A stretch of DNA of 64,000 bases. Origin: Pseudomonadota bacterium. Its GTDB lineage: Bacteria; Pseudomonadota; Alphaproteobacteria; Sphingomonadales; Sphingomonadaceae. Numbering within the stretch: the first letter of the stretch is position 1; the number at the start of each line of letters is the position of its first letter. The DNA is taken from NCBI GenBank assembly GCA_963205265.1, contig CAUJJI010000036.1:1-64000 (forward strand), read 5' to 3'. Positions 8,615 through 17,464 of this stretch are shown here, one piece after another. The notes under the pieces are model-generated. The model saw only the letters and a list, made by a program, of their open reading frames with translations, was not told the DNA's origin and ran no database searches. A program made the position numbers and the translations under genes.

Positions 8615-8908
8615 CTAGCGGTCGCCTTCGTCTCGCGTCGGGTCGACGATCGCGTCATCGTGTCCGGTGCCGTTGGACAGGAACACCAGGCCCATCAGCG
8701 CCGACATCAGCAGCATGGCAAAGCCGATGCCCAGCGCGGTCGCAATGTAGAAATGAATCGAGACGAAGCCGTTTAGCCAATAGAGCAGCACCACGGCCAA
8801 GGTCACCATGCCCAGCGTGACGACAGCCATGAACCGCATCAGACGGCGATAGCGCGCCCAGGCATGGGCGGCGGCATGCGGGTCATCGAGAGGAGAGCGG
8901 GGTACCAT
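8615..8908 (-). CDS. Small two-helix membrane protein, conserved-looking, function unknown
   Basis: A 97-residue protein (start MVPRSPLDDPHAAAHAWARYRRL) with two transmembrane segments, about residues 27-45 and 54-80, and a hydrophilic acidic tail. The start at 8908 has GAGG about 10 bp upstream; an ATG at 8920 lies too close to that site, and one at 8944 is also open. It is convergent with the 2Fe-2S gene and divergent from the CBS gene. I cannot name the family. Confidence 0.7.
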   Translation of the reverse strand: MVPRSPLDDPHAAAHAWARYRRLMRFMAVVTLGMVTLAVVLLYWLNGFVSIHFYIATALGIGFAMLLMSALMGLVFLSNGTGHDDAIVDPTRDEGDR

Positions 8909-9038
8909 TGTCGAGGACATCCTCTTTCGCGAGCCCATGAGCAAGAAGAAAGGGCCGAATCGTCAGAACGTTGCGGCAAACTGGCCACAAGGGTGCGATT
9001 ATGCCATGATGCTATTTCGGCGATCCGGGAGAGCGGCG

Positions 9039-9467
9039 ATGACTATCGGACGTGTGATCGAAGGCAGGAATACGGCAATTGTGACCTGCGATGTCGGCGC
9101 AAGCGTGGGCGAGGCAATTGCCCTGCTGGCGGAAAAGCGGATCGGTGCGCTCCCGGTCCTCGAAAACGGCGCAGTTGCCGGGATCTTCTCGGAACGGGAC
9201 GTGATCTATGGCCTGAAACGCCAGGGACCTGGCCTGCTCGATTGCCGGGTGGGCGAGGTGATGACCAAGCCGGCGGTCACGGCGCAGCCCGACATGCAGG
9301 TCTTGTCCGCGCTTTCCCTGATGACGCGGCGCCGCATCCGCCACTTGCCGGTCGTACAGGACGGGCAATTGATCGGCTTCGTTTCGATAGGCGACCTCGT
9401 CAAACACCGGATCGACCGTATCGAATCGGAAGCCGAGGCCCTGCGGACCTATATCCAGACAGCGTGA
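9039..9467 (+). CDS. CBS domain protein (tandem CBS pair)
   Basis: A 142-residue protein consisting of two CBS domains (about residues 8-65 and 75-130), a Bateman module that binds adenine nucleotides. Motifs include IGALPVLENG and GIFSERDVIYGL in the first repeat and RRIRHLPVVQDGQLIGFVSIGDLV in the second (given as a description of the repeat). The start at 9039 (MTIGRVIEG) is supported by GGGAGAG at 9028-9034. No effector domain is attached, so the regulated partner is unknown. Confidence 0.9.
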   Translation: MTIGRVIEGRNTAIVTCDVGASVGEAIALLAEKRIGALPVLENGAVAGIFSERDVIYGLKRQGPGLLDCRVGEVMTKPAVTAQPDMQVLSALSLMTRRRIRHLPVVQDGQLIGFVSIGDLVKHRIDRIESEAEALRTYIQTA

Positions 9468-9506
9468 TCCTTGCCGCAAGGGGTGTCACGCCTTACATCG
9501 ACGACG

Positions 9507-9839
9507 ATGAATGCCGCAGCCATCTTTCTGAGCCCCTCTGCCGCCGCCCGCGTGGCGGCGATCGCAGCAAAGCAGGCGAAGCCTGCCATCCTCCGCCTGT
9601 CCGTGGAGGGTGGTGGCTGTTCCGGCTTCCAGTACCAGTTCGGCCTGGCCGACGGTCCCGATAGCGAGGACCTGGTGACCGAGACCGACGGTGTGCAGCT
9701 CGTTGTCGACCCCGTCAGTCTCGAACTGGTTGCCGGATGCACGGTGGACTTCGTGGAATCGCTCGGCGGTGCTGCTTTTCGCGTCGAAAACCCGCAGGCC
9801 ACCGCCGGCTGCGGCTGCGGCTCGAGTTTCGCTGTGTGA
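9507..9839 (+). CDS. erpA: Iron-sulfur cluster insertion protein ErpA/HesB family
   Basis: A 110-residue A-type Fe-S carrier. The three invariant cysteines are present: one in GGGCSGFQYQF (about residue 40) and two in the C-terminal GCGCGSSF. These proteins receive Fe-S clusters from the ISC/SUF scaffold and deliver them to apoproteins in the cytoplasm. ATG 9507 begins the conserved IFLSPSAAARV region. The stop overlaps the GTG start of the exonuclease III gene by four bases. Confidence 0.88.
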   Translation: MNAAAIFLSPSAAARVAAIAAKQAKPAILRLSVEGGGCSGFQYQFGLADGPDSEDLVTETDGVQLVVDPVSLELVAGCTVDFVESLGGAAFRVENPQATAGCGCGSSFAV

Positions 9840-10612
9840 TCAAGGTCGCCAGTTTCAACATAAACGGCATCAAGGCCCGGTTGCCGCGTCTGGTCGAATG
9901 GCTCGCTGAGACCCGGCCTTCGGTCGCCTGCCTGCAGGAAATCAAGACCCAGGACGAAGGGTTTCCCGCAAAGGACTTCGAGGCGATCGGCTATCAGGCG
10001 ATCTGGCACGGGCAGAAGGGCTTCAACGGCGTCGCCATTCTCGCCGATGGAGTCATGCCTGCCGAAGTCCGCCGTGGGCTCGATGGCGATCCCGAGGATG
10101 AACACTCACGCTATATCGAGGCCGACGTCTTCGGGCTGAGAGTCGCCTGCATCTACCTGCCGAACGGCAATCCGGTGCCGGGACCCAAGTTCGACTACAA
10201 ACTGCGCTGGATGGAGCGTCTACGCGCGCGCATGCACGAGATCGCCGCGGAGGAAGTGCCGGCGATAGTAACCGGCGATTTCAACGTGATCCCCGAAGAC
10301 AAGGACGTCTGGTCGCCGCAGGCCATGGCTGCCGATGCCCTGATGCAGCCGGAATCGCGAGACGCCTATGCCCGCCTGCTGGCCGACGGGTGGACCGACG
10401 CCCTCGACTTGCACAACCCACGGGGAGGGATCTGGACTTTCTGGGACTACCAGGCCGGCGCTTGGCAGCGGGACCACGGGTTCCGCATCGACCATGCCCT
10501 GCTTTCCCCCGAGGTCGCCGACCGGCTGGTCGCCGCGGGAGTCGACAAGGCCTATCGCGGCCGCGAAAAGGCCAGCGACCACGCGCCGATGTGGGTACAG
10601 ATCAAGAGCTAG
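9836..10612 (+). CDS. xthA: Exodeoxyribonuclease III
   Basis: A 258-residue AP endonuclease/3'-5' exonuclease of the base excision repair pathway. Catalytic motifs are intact: FNINGIKARL at the N terminus, the metal-binding Glu in CLQEIKTQ, IYLPNGNP, GDFNVIPEDKDVW, RIDHALLS and the terminal SDHAPM. The start is GTG 9836, overlapping the erpA stop, because the sequence from VIKVASFNING matches the family N terminus. Confidence 0.96.
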   Translation: MIKVASFNINGIKARLPRLVEWLAETRPSVACLQEIKTQDEGFPAKDFEAIGYQAIWHGQKGFNGVAILADGVMPAEVRRGLDGDPEDEHSRYIEADVFGLRVACIYLPNGNPVPGPKFDYKLRWMERLRARMHEIAAEEVPAIVTGDFNVIPEDKDVWSPQAMAADALMQPESRDAYARLLADGWTDALDLHNPRGGIWTFWDYQAGAWQRDHGFRIDHALLSPEVADRLVAAGVDKAYRGREKASDHAPMWVQIKS

Positions 10613-10702
10613 CCGCAGGTTATCCCGAGGGTGCCGGCGATGTGATCGCCGGTCGGGCGCAGAGGCCGCATCCCCGCCGGCGCAGGGACGCGGCGCAGCC
10701 AG

Positions 10703-11332
10703 TCAGCGATAGAAGATGTGGTTGTCGATCCGGGCGATGCGGGTCAGCCGCCAGCCCGGCGAGACGCGCGCGGCATGGAAGAACAGCGCTCCCTCCACGG
10801 GGCTGCGCCAGCTGTTGCTGTCGGCGATCTGCGCGATCGCCACGGCCTCGCGCCAGTGCCGCGAACTGGTGTCGATCGCCGGCATGGCATGGCCACGCAC
10901 GAAGGAGAACTGCGATGGCTGATAGACCACGCCGCAGTAACTTGCAGGGAAGCGACCCGACTTCGCCCGATTGACGACGACACGGCCGACGGCGAGCCGT
11001 CCGGGCAGCGATTCGCTCTTCGCTTCGAAGTAGATGGCGCCCGCAAGGCAGCGCATCTCGGACGAGAGCTGAGCGGGTTGTGGTTGGGCATAGACGAGCT
11101 CGGCCAGCGAGCTTGCCGATACGGGCGCAGGATCCTGAGGCTCGCTCACGTCGGGGAGCGACTGAACCATCGGCTGCGAGATGAACTGGGGAACTGGTTC
11201 TACTTCGATCGCCGGCGGCACGGATGCCGCTTGCTCTGCGATCGCGCCCGAACCCTGGGCGCTGGCAAGGGTAGCAAGGAAGGTAGCGGTGACAGCTATG
11301 GCGCTGGCCCGTTTCAGCTTTGAACTCATCAA
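10703..11332 (-). CDS. Cell wall hydrolase (SleB/Hydrolase_2 family), exported
   Basis: A 209-residue exported protein. A signal peptide occupies about residues 1-26 (cleavage near LASAQG), a Pro/Glu-rich linker follows, and the C-terminal half is a SleB-like hydrolase domain starting at CLAGAIYFEAKSE, whose Glu is the presumed catalytic residue, followed by VGRVVVNRAKSGRFP and QFSF. Such enzymes cleave peptidoglycan glycan strands. It heads the run of minus-strand genes on the left side of the origin. Confidence 0.88.
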   Translation of the reverse strand: MMSSKLKRASAIAVTATFLATLASAQGSGAIAEQAASVPPAIEVEPVPQFISQPMVQSLPDVSEPQDPAPVSASSLAELVYAQPQPAQLSSEMRCLAGAIYFEAKSESLPGRLAVGRVVVNRAKSGRFPASYCGVVYQPSQFSFVRGHAMPAIDTSSRHWREAVAIAQIADSNSWRSPVEGALFFHAARVSPGWRLTRIARIDNHIFYR

Positions 11333-11517
11333 ACCGTATTCTTGTGCGGTGGACGCGCTGCACAGGTGCTACGAACGCCCTGCATCGGAACGATGCGTGT
11401 CCGTACGCGGCCTGCCGCTTGTCCCCCGTCTGCGTGCTTGCCGGTCAGGCCTTGGTGCCTGTCCAGCCGCCTGCGCGTCAGCGGTGCGCGTCCCCATGGT
11501 CGGGGAATTGGCGCAGG

Positions 11518-11859
11518 TCAAGCGGTTCCCGTCGACAATCCGATAAATCGTTCACCATGCGCGATATCCAGTTCGACTATCCATGTATCGCGATCCTGGT
11601 TCGCACGACGCTCCAAGTATTCGGTAACTTCCATTGGATCTTCAGTGCTCTGTTGCTTGGACAGGTGCCAACTTCGACTGCCATCCAGGCTGGGCAAGCG
11701 TTCATAAACCCTTGCATTTCTGCCGCTTTCGGTCAGCACGACAATGATTGTCCCGGCATCGCGTTCACCTTTTTGCAGAACGGTGCCGAAACCTCCCGCT
11801 GCCTGGACCTGGCGGATCAGACCGAGCGCTTCGATATGCGCGGGCAAACGCGCGTCCAA
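11518..11859 (-). CDS. DUF1491 family protein
   Basis: A 113-residue protein. The N-terminal LGLIRQVQAAGGFGTVLQKGERDAGT-type segment (residues about 12-37) is characteristic of DUF1491, a small cytoplasmic family restricted to alphaproteobacteria with no assigned function. It sits one base downstream of the thioesterase gene that starts at 12355, so it is the terminal gene of that operon. Confidence 0.82.
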   Translation of the reverse strand: MDARLPAHIEALGLIRQVQAAGGFGTVLQKGERDAGTIIVVLTESGRNARVYERLPSLDGSRSWHLSKQQSTEDPMEVTEYLERRANQDRDTWIVELDIAHGERFIGLSTGTA

Positions 11860-11860
11860 A

Positions 11861-12355
11861 TCAACCCCCGTCGCGCAGAGCGGTGGCGTAGCCGTCCAGC
11901 CCCGACAAGGCGATGCGCGATTTCATGAAAGTCCCGGTGCCGCGCCCGATTTCCTCTCCGTCGCTGTCGATCAGTCGCGCCTCGGCCACCAGCACCCGGC
12001 GCCTTCCGCTGATCCAGCGGCCTTCGGCAATCACGGTCCCGTGGCGTACCGGCTTGGTGAAGTGGAGATTGAACGAGGTCGTGAGCAGGAAACGATCGGT
12101 GATCAGCGTATTTGCCGCATAGAAGGCCGCGTCATCGAGCATCTTAAAATAGATCGTTCCATGCGCCGCACCTGCAGCGTGGTGGCAGCTTTGGTCCACG
12201 GCAAAAGTTATCCGCGACCGGCCCTCGCCGACGATCTGCAATTTGGACTGGAACAGCCGGTTTATCGGTGCCGAGGCATAGAGCCCCTCCAGCGCACGCC
12301 AGTGGAGTCGGGCGCCGGAGACTTCCGCGTCAGGCGGCGTCGCGGTCGTCGACAT
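11861..12355 (-). CDS. PaaI-type acyl-CoA thioesterase / DUF4442-like hot-dog protein
   Basis: A 164-residue hot-dog fold protein: ALEGLYASAPIN at the N terminus, then HHAAGAAHGTIYFKMLDDAAFYA, which holds the His/Gly-Asp pattern of PaaI-like thioesterases, and a strand pattern TVIAEGRWISGRRRVLVAEA. The start at 12355 lies 26 bp inside the preceding ptsN gene and has no clear ribosome binding site, so it may depend on coupling to ptsN; an in-frame start further upstream is possible. The substrate is unknown. Confidence 0.8.
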   Translation of the reverse strand: MSTTATPPDAEVSGARLHWRALEGLYASAPINRLFQSKLQIVGEGRSRITFAVDQSCHHAAGAAHGTIYFKMLDDAAFYAANTLITDRFLLTTSFNLHFTKPVRHGTVIAEGRWISGRRRVLVAEARLIDSDGEEIGRGTGTFMKSRIALSGLDGYATALRDGG

Positions 12356-12791
12356 TGTGGAGGAGGCCGTATAGCGCTTCCACGCCCGGCGCACGGATCA
12401 GCGCCTCGTGCATGCGGTCGTCGCGCATGATGCGCGAGATGGCGGCAAGCGCGTGGAGATGGGCCGCGCCGGCGGCTTCAGGAGACAGCAGGCCGAATAC
12501 GAAGTCGACCGGCATTCCGTCGGCCGAATCGAAGTCCACCGGGGACTGCAGGCGCAGGAACACCGCAACGGGGCGATTGAGGCCTTCCACGCGCGCGTGC
12601 GGAATGGCGACCCCGCGCCCGAAGCCGGTACTGCCCAGCTGCTCGCGCTCTTCGATGCGCTTGCGAACCGTGTCGCGCTCGAGATGGTACACGTCCGCGA
12701 ACCGCTCGGCCAGCTGATCGAGGATTGCAGCCTTGGTATCGGCACGCACCGTCGCGACGGCTTCGGGCAAGAGTGTGTAAAGCGCGGTCAT
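12330..12791 (-). CDS. ptsN: Nitrogen-PTS EIIA component
   Basis: A 153-residue EIIA(Ntr) protein. The phosphorylatable histidine is in GVAIPHARVEG (about residue 65), in the usual position for the family, followed by PVDFDSADGMPVDFVFGLLSP. In proteobacteria EIIA(Ntr) links phosphoenolpyruvate and glutamine status to potassium transport and (p)ppGpp control. The start MTALYTLLP at 12791 fits the family better than the open upstream codons. The order hpf-ptsN, transcribed together, is the conserved proteobacterial arrangement, though rpoN is not adjacent here. Confidence 0.93.
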   Translation of the reverse strand: MTALYTLLPEAVATVRADTKAAILDQLAERFADVYHLERDTVRKRIEEREQLGSTGFGRGVAIPHARVEGLNRPVAVFLRLQSPVDFDSADGMPVDFVFGLLSPEAAGAAHLHALAAISRIMRDDRMHEALIRAPGVEALYGLLHNVDDRDAA

Positions 12792-12857
12792 GGCCTCTAT
12801 CAGATAACAGACAGGCGTTTCCAAACGATGTAGGGATCGGCTTCGAAAAGCGCGAGG

Positions 12858-12879
12858 GGGCCCGGAACGCGCCGGGCCC
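12858..12879. terminator. Hairpin between hpf and ptsN
   Basis: A perfect 8-bp inverted repeat, GGGCCCGG (12858-12865) and CCGGGCCC (12872-12879), encloses a 6-base loop. It lies in the 129-bp gap between the hpf stop and the ptsN start. It lacks a clear U-tract on either strand, so it may be an attenuator or an mRNA processing/stability element rather than a full terminator. Confidence 0.4.
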
Positions 12880-12920
12880 TATATTACCATTTCGCCGGGA
12901 AAGCTACGAAGTAGCACTTC

Positions 12921-13487
12921 TCAGGTCGGTTCGACCCAGCCGATCGATCCGTCACCGCGTCGATAAACCATATTATGCTTGCCGGTACCAGCGTTTTTGA
13001 ACAGCAAGGCATTGGTATTGCGCAGGTCCAGCATCATGACCGCATCCGACACGGTCGCTTCGGGCACGTCGACCCGCGTTTCCGCAATCACGACGGGAGC
13101 GTCGGCCCCGACCTCCTCGACCTCGGCCGCGGGCTCTTCGAAGATGACGTAAGCCGCCTCTTCCGCCCGCATCGCATGTACGCTCTGTTCATGGCGATCA
13201 ACCAGGCGCCGCTTGTAGCGGCGCAGCTGCGTGTCGATCTTGTCGGCCGCCTGGTCCAGCGCAATATGGGCGTCTTGCGCGATACCCGCCCCCTTGAGGA
13301 CGAGGCCCTGCATCACATGGGTGACGATGTCGCAGCGGAAGAACCCAGCCGGGGCGCGGCCGAAGGTGACCGACGACGACAGCGCACGGCTGAAGTATTT
13401 CTCGACGATCGCGGACAGCCGCTCATTCGCGTGCGTCTGCAGCGCTTCGCCTGTGCTCATCTGGTGGCCGGAAACGCGGATGTCCAT
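12921..13487 (-). CDS. hpf: Ribosome hibernation promoting factor (long form)
   Basis: A 188-residue long-form HPF. Residues about 1-100 form the RaiA/YfiA domain (MDIRVSGHQMSTGEALQTH ... IDTQLRRYKRRLVDRH), which binds the 30S decoding region, and residues about 130-188 form the C-terminal dimerisation domain (MMLDLRNTNALLFKNAG, then RRGDGSIGWVEP) that pairs 70S ribosomes into 100S dimers. It is the first gene before ptsN on the minus strand. Confidence 0.95.
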   Translation of the reverse strand: MDIRVSGHQMSTGEALQTHANERLSAIVEKYFSRALSSSVTFGRAPAGFFRCDIVTHVMQGLVLKGAGIAQDAHIALDQAADKIDTQLRRYKRRLVDRHEQSVHAMRAEEAAYVIFEEPAAEVEEVGADAPVVIAETRVDVPEATVSDAVMMLDLRNTNALLFKNAGTGKHNMVYRRGDGSIGWVEPT

Positions 13488-13514
13488 GAATGACCTTCTC
13501 CATGTGCTAGAGGG

Positions 13515-14198
13515 TTAACCGCTCCACAGCGGGGATTTGACGGATTCGAGAAATCGGGCATGAGCGGCCAGTTCGGCCGCCGTCGCGGCATGCGGCCGGG
13601 CCGGGCGAAAGATCCGCTCGCTACGCACGATGACGGTCGTGACTTCGATGCGGCGATCGACTTCGGCCGCAAGCTCCAGGCCGATCTGGCGCCCTCCGCG
13701 CAGTTCGACATAGACCTGGGCCAGCAATTCCGCATCGAGCAGGGCGCCGTGCTTGGTACGGTGGCTGCGGTCGATCCCGTAGCGCGTGCAAAGCGCGTCG
13801 AGTGAAAGCTTCGCGCCCGGATGGCGCACGCGCGCCAAGGCTACGGTATCGATCATCCGGCTCTTGCAAACAGGTTCGAGCCCGCACAGCCCCAGCTCGG
13901 CATTGAGAAAGCCGAAGTCGAAGCCGGCATTGTGCGCGACCAGGGGTGAATCCCCGAAGAAATCCAGCAGCTCCGCGGCAAGTTCGACAAAGCGCGGCTT
14001 GTCGGCGAGGAAAGCGTCGGACAAGCCGTGCACCGCTTCCGCTTCGGCCGGCATCGTCCGTTCCGGATTGAAATAGGCATGGAAAGTGCGCCCGGTCGCA
14101 ACGCGATTGACCATCTCGAAGCATCCGATTTCCACCATTCGATCACCTTTCAGGGGATCAAGCCCGGTGGTTTCGGTATCGAAGATGATCTCACGCAT
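13515..14198 (-). CDS. dnaQ: DNA polymerase III epsilon subunit (proofreading exonuclease)
   Basis: A 227-residue DEDDh 3'-5' exonuclease. Exo I is FDTETTGLDP (residues 6-15, with catalytic Asp and Glu), Exo II is HNAGFDFGFLN (about 90), and Exo III is HGALLDAELLAQVY (about 150) with the general-base His. The C-terminal tail would contact the alpha subunit. The gene is part of the conserved run dnaQ-coaE-aroE-maf-ppsR on the left arm of the origin, the same order I recall for Caulobacter. Confidence 0.95.
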   Translation of the reverse strand: MREIIFDTETTGLDPLKGDRMVEIGCFEMVNRVATGRTFHAYFNPERTMPAEAEAVHGLSDAFLADKPRFVELAAELLDFFGDSPLVAHNAGFDFGFLNAELGLCGLEPVCKSRMIDTVALARVRHPGAKLSLDALCTRYGIDRSHRTKHGALLDAELLAQVYVELRGGRQIGLELAAEVDRRIEVTTVIVRSERIFRPARPHAATAAELAAHARFLESVKSPLWSG

Positions 14199-14249
14199 TT
14201 CTAGCCATATCGGCCTCTAGGCGGCACGAGGCAAGAGGGTCCCGTGCCA

Positions 14250-14864
14250 TTATTCGCTGCCGGTCAGGCTATGGACCAGGCGCTGCACCGCATGGCGGGT
14301 TTCGGCCAGCGAAGTGCCGGTATCGATGACGAAATCGGCACGCTCGCGCTTTTCCGCATCGGGGACTTGCAGGCCGAGGATCTGTTCGAACTTCTCCTCG
14401 GTCATGCCCGGTCGAGCCAGGACCCGCTGCCGCTGCGCCTCCGGCGATGCCGAAACGACGACCACGGCATCGACCTGCTCCCAGCCGCCCTTCTCGAACA
14501 GCAGCGGGATATCGAAGACGATGAGCGGCTTTGCCGCGTTGCACGCGAGGAACTCCTTGCGCATCGCCGCCACCGCGGGATGGACGATCGCCTCCAGGCG
14601 CTTAAGGGCTTCCGGATCGCCGAACACGGCCGCGCCCAGTTTTGGCCGATCGACACCGTTCGGACCGGTTGTCCCGGGAAAGGCTGCCTCGATCGCGGGG
14701 ATCAGTGCACCGCCCGGACCCTGCAGTTGGTGCACCGCGGCATCGGCGTCGAAGACCGGGACGCCGAGACCCTGGAACATCGCGGCGACCGCCGATTTGC
14801 CCATGCCGATCGAGCCGGTAAGGCCCAGGATGAACGGCCGCTCCGGGTGTGCGCTCCTACTCAC
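14250..14864 (-). CDS. coaE: Dephospho-CoA kinase
   Basis: A 204-residue kinase catalysing the last step of coenzyme A synthesis. The P-loop [15 protein letters not shown] lies near residues 14-28, [11 protein letters not shown] holds the conserved Asp pair, and [10 protein letters not shown] is the family lid-region motif. The start is GTG at 14864, which overlaps the aroE stop by four bases (GTGA); no ATG exists between the aroE stop and the P-loop, which supports this choice. Confidence 0.93.
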   Translation of the reverse strand: MSRSAHPERPFILGLTGSIGMGKSAVAAMFQGLGVPVFDADAAVHQLQGPGGALIPAIEAAFPGTTGPNGVDRPKLGAAVFGDPEALKRLEAIVHPAVAAMRKEFLACNAAKPLIVFDIPLLFEKGGWEQVDAVVVVSASPEAQRQRVLARPGMTEEKFEQILGLQVPDAEKRERADFVIDTGTSLAETRHAVQRLVHSLTGSE

Positions 14865-15712
14865 TCGGTCAGCAATCCGCGCAGCTCCGCATCGCATTCG
14901 CGCGGAGGGGATCGACCGAAGAAGCAGGAGAATGCGCTGGCCGCCTGGCCGATCAGCATGACGAGACCGTCTGCGGTCGCGAAGCCCTTGCGGCGGGCTG
15001 CGGCAAGCAGATCGGTCTCCAGCGGCGCGTAGACCATGTCGAAGACCAAGGCGCCCTGGGCCAGTTCGCTGATCTGCGAAAGGACGAATGCCGGCATGCG
15101 CTCCTGGCCCACCATCCCGAGCTGCGTGGCATTGACCAGCAGCATTGCTTCGCAAAATGCCGGCGAGCCGCTTTCAAAGGCCACGCCGACGGCGAAGACG
15201 CCGCAACTTTCCGCGACCTTCACTGCCTTTTGCGGGTTGCGGGCAAGCACGAAGACCGATGCACAGCGTCGCCGGGCGAGTGCCGCGAAGGCCGCCCGGG
15301 CCGCACCCCCGGCACCTATGACGCAGACCTCCTGGCCTTGCAGCTCGAGCCCGTCGAGTGCTTCGTCGACTCCGTCGACATCGGTATTGGTGCCGACCAG
15401 CAGGCCGTTGCCGTCCTTGAAGACGGTGTTCACGGCCCCGATCGCACGGGCTTTCTCGTCGAGCTGGTCGAGGTAGGGCTGAACCTTCTCCTTGTGCGGG
15501 ATGGTGACGTTGCAACCGCGCCACGCCGGGTCGGCGCGCCGACGGGCGAAATAGTCGTCCAGCTCCCCGGGCAGCACCTGGCAGGCGCGATAGTCTGCAT
15601 CGATGCCGAGCCTGGCCAGCCAGAAGCCATGAATCGTCGGCGACTTCGAATGCGAGATCGGATCGCCGATCACTTCGGCATAGGGTCTGGTCGTTTCGAG
15701 GGGCTGGCTCAT
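14861..15712 (-). CDS. aroE: Shikimate dehydrogenase
   Basis: A 283-residue NADPH-dependent shikimate dehydrogenase of aromatic amino acid synthesis. Substrate-binding motifs are ISHSKSP (about residue 19) and [10 protein letters not shown], whose Lys is catalytic; the cofactor Rossmann motif is [10 protein letters not shown]. It starts at ATG 15712, overlapping the maf stop, and ends overlapping the coaE GTG start, so maf, aroE and coaE are chained by four-base overlaps. Confidence 0.96.
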   Translation of the reverse strand: MSQPLETTRPYAEVIGDPISHSKSPTIHGFWLARLGIDADYRACQVLPGELDDYFARRRADPAWRGCNVTIPHKEKVQPYLDQLDEKARAIGAVNTVFKDGNGLLVGTNTDVDGVDEALDGLELQGQEVCVIGAGGAARAAFAALARRRCASVFVLARNPQKAVKVAESCGVFAVGVAFESGSPAFCEAMLLVNATQLGMVGQERMPAFVLSQISELAQGALVFDMVYAPLETDLLAAARRKGFATADGLVMLIGQAASAFSCFFGRSPPRECDAELRGLLTE

Positions 15713-16293
15713 GTCGGCAGCTCCCCTAGCCTGCGCAGGGAGCCGAGAACAGCCAGCAAGGGCATGCCCAGGACCGTAAAATAATCCCCGTCGATCGCCT
15801 CGAACAGCCTGACCCCGAGTCCCTCCATACGGAACACGCCGACGCAGCCCGATACTGCCGGCCATTCGGCACTCAGGTACGCCTCGATGAAGCCTGCCGA
15901 CAAATCGGCGACCTGCAGTCTGGCTACCGAACCGTAGTGCCACTCTGTCCGACCATCGCGGACGAGTGCCGCCGCGCTGTGCAGGTTCATCACCTTTCCG
16001 GAAAAGTATCGCAGATGTGCCGCGGCATCGTCACGCGAGTTCGGCTTGTCGAACCGCCGGCCGGCGACTTCGACCAGCGAATCGCTGCCGAGCACGAGCC
16101 TGCCCGGGAAATCGCCGGAAACCGCGGCTGCCTTGGCCTCAGCCAGGGCCAAGGCGACATCCCCAGGCGGTGCGCCCGCCAGGTCCGACTCGATAGCGCG
16201 TTCGTCGAGATGAGCCGGAACCGCCGTAAAGGCGATACCGGCCGCCTCGAGCATCGCCCGGCGGGAAGCGCTCTGCGAAGCCAGGATCAGCAT
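15709..16293 (-). CDS. maf: Maf family nucleoside triphosphate pyrophosphatase
   Basis: A 194-residue Maf protein, a house-cleaning pyrophosphatase acting on non-canonical or excess nucleoside triphosphates. The N-terminal [14 protein letters not shown] is the nucleotide-binding signature, GSDSLV holds the metal-binding Asp, and ARLQVADLS and [15 protein letters not shown] match the C-terminal region. It sits between ppsR (10 bp upstream) and aroE (four-base overlap). Confidence 0.94.
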   Translation of the reverse strand: MLILASQSASRRAMLEAAGIAFTAVPAHLDERAIESDLAGAPPGDVALALAEAKAAAVSGDFPGRLVLGSDSLVEVAGRRFDKPNSRDDAAAHLRYFSGKVMNLHSAAALVRDGRTEWHYGSVARLQVADLSAGFIEAYLSAEWPAVSGCVGVFRMEGLGVRLFEAIDGDYFTVLGMPLLAVLGSLRRLGELPT

Positions 16294-16303
16294 GCAACCA
16301 TGC

Positions 16304-17149
16304 TCACAGGGCCTTGGAGCCGGCCGGTGCGGCGCCGCCGGCAGACTGGCGCTCGAAGTAGAGATTGATCACCGCTGCGGCAGTCTCCTCGATGGAGCGC
16401 CGTGTCACATCGATGACCGGCCAGCCGTTGTCGGCGAAGATGCGACGGGCGAACTGCACTTCTCGGGCGACGTTCTCGGTTTCGACATAGCTCGTGTCGG
16501 GCGCCTGCTGCAGGGAAAGGAGGCGGTTGCGCCGCACCTGAATCAGCCGCTCCGGCGCGGTCGTCAGGCCGACGACCAGCGGCCGGCGCAATCCGAACAG
16601 GGCAGCGGGAGGCGGGCTTTCGATCACGATCGGGATGTTGGCCGTCTTGTAGCCGCGATTGGCCAGGTAGATGCTGGTCGGAGTCTTCGACGTACGCGAT
16701 ACGCCGGCCAGGACGATATCGGCGTCCTCCCAGTCCTCCCAGGCCATTCCGTCGTCATGGGCGATGGTGAACTGGATCGCTTCGACTCTTGCGAAATAGG
16801 CCTCGTCCATCAGATGCTGGCGCCCGGGACGGCCCTTGGCTTCCTGCCCCAGCATGCTTTCCAATGCATCGGTCACCGCATCGAGGATGGCGACCGAGGG
16901 CAGGCCCAGCGCCCGGCAGTGTTCTTCGAGCCGCGTTCGCGTGCCGCCGTCGACCAGGGTATAGAGCACCAGGCCGGGATTGTTGGCGATGTCCCCCATG
17001 ATCCTGTCGAGATGTTGCCGCGAGCGGACCATCGGCCAGAAATGGCGAACGACATCGGCATTGTCGAACTGGGCCAGAGCCGCTTTCGCCATCATCTCCA
17101 GCGTTTCGCCGGTGGAATCTGACAGGAGGTGAAGATGGAGCCGAGACAT
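16304..17149 (-). CDS. ppsR: Pyruvate, phosphate dikinase / PEP synthase regulatory protein (DUF299)
   Basis: A 281-residue bifunctional kinase/Pi-dependent phosphorylase of the DUF299 family, which switches pyruvate phosphate dikinase or PEP synthase off and on by threonine phosphorylation. The N-terminal [16 protein letters not shown] and the unusual P-loop [16 protein letters not shown] (about residue 150) are diagnostic, followed by [11 protein letters not shown]. The start at 17149 is the first Met before the conserved core. It is the first minus-strand gene left of the predicted origin; in Caulobacter I recall the homologue directly flanking Cori. Confidence 0.93.
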   Translation of the reverse strand: MSRLHLHLLSDSTGETLEMMAKAALAQFDNADVVRHFWPMVRSRQHLDRIMGDIANNPGLVLYTLVDGGTRTRLEEHCRALGLPSVAILDAVTDALESMLGQEAKGRPGRQHLMDEAYFARVEAIQFTIAHDDGMAWEDWEDADIVLAGVSRTSKTPTSIYLANRGYKTANIPIVIESPPPAALFGLRRPLVVGLTTAPERLIQVRRNRLLSLQQAPDTSYVETENVAREVQFARRIFADNGWPVIDVTRRSIEETAAAVINLYFERQSAGGAAPAGSKAL

Positions 17150-17270
17150 GTCGAGCCAGGTGCAAGCGCTCGCCGGACGTGGAGAACCCTGCGCATAAAC
17201 CACGGGACGAGTGCGGTGACAACTTCGAGAGGCTTTTTCCTGCCCACTACCCGGGATTCGCTGCGCCGCT

Positions 17271-17298
17271 TGTGGACATGTGGAGCAGCCTACCCACA
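17271..17298. other. DnaA-box-like cluster in oriC
   Basis: Three adjacent 9-mers, two on the minus strand (TGTGGACAT at 17271 and TGTGGAGCA at 17279) and one on the plus strand (CTACCCACA at 17290), each match the DnaA box with two mismatches. An isolated fourth, CTTTCCACA, is at 17409-17417. None is a perfect box, which suggests weak sites needing cooperative ATP-DnaA binding. Confidence 0.5.
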
Positions 17299-17437
17299 GG
17301 CTGGGGACAGTGGGGAAAAGCAATGCTTGACGCGCACCGCATGGGATTCGCAGGCGCGCTTCACTCTGTTCAATACAGGACAAATCGGGCAAGGGGCGGC
17401 TGTGCCCGCTTTCCACAGGCCAACTGACATCAGAATC

Positions 17438-17464
17438 CTATTTAAAATTCTATATATTTTGATT
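17438..17464. other. AT-rich candidate DNA unwinding element
   Basis: From 17438 to 17464 the sequence is almost entirely A and T (TATTTAAAATTC, then TATATATTTTGATT), in striking contrast with the GC-rich surroundings. It lies between the last DnaA-box-like site and hemE, the position expected for the strand-opening element. It could also include the hemE promoter. Confidence 0.6.

Noticed and set aside
12330-12394. Upstream start for the thioesterase gene at 12394
   Set aside because: The added residues (RRAWKRYTASS) look like shadow translation of ptsN; the ATG at 12355 is the more likely start.
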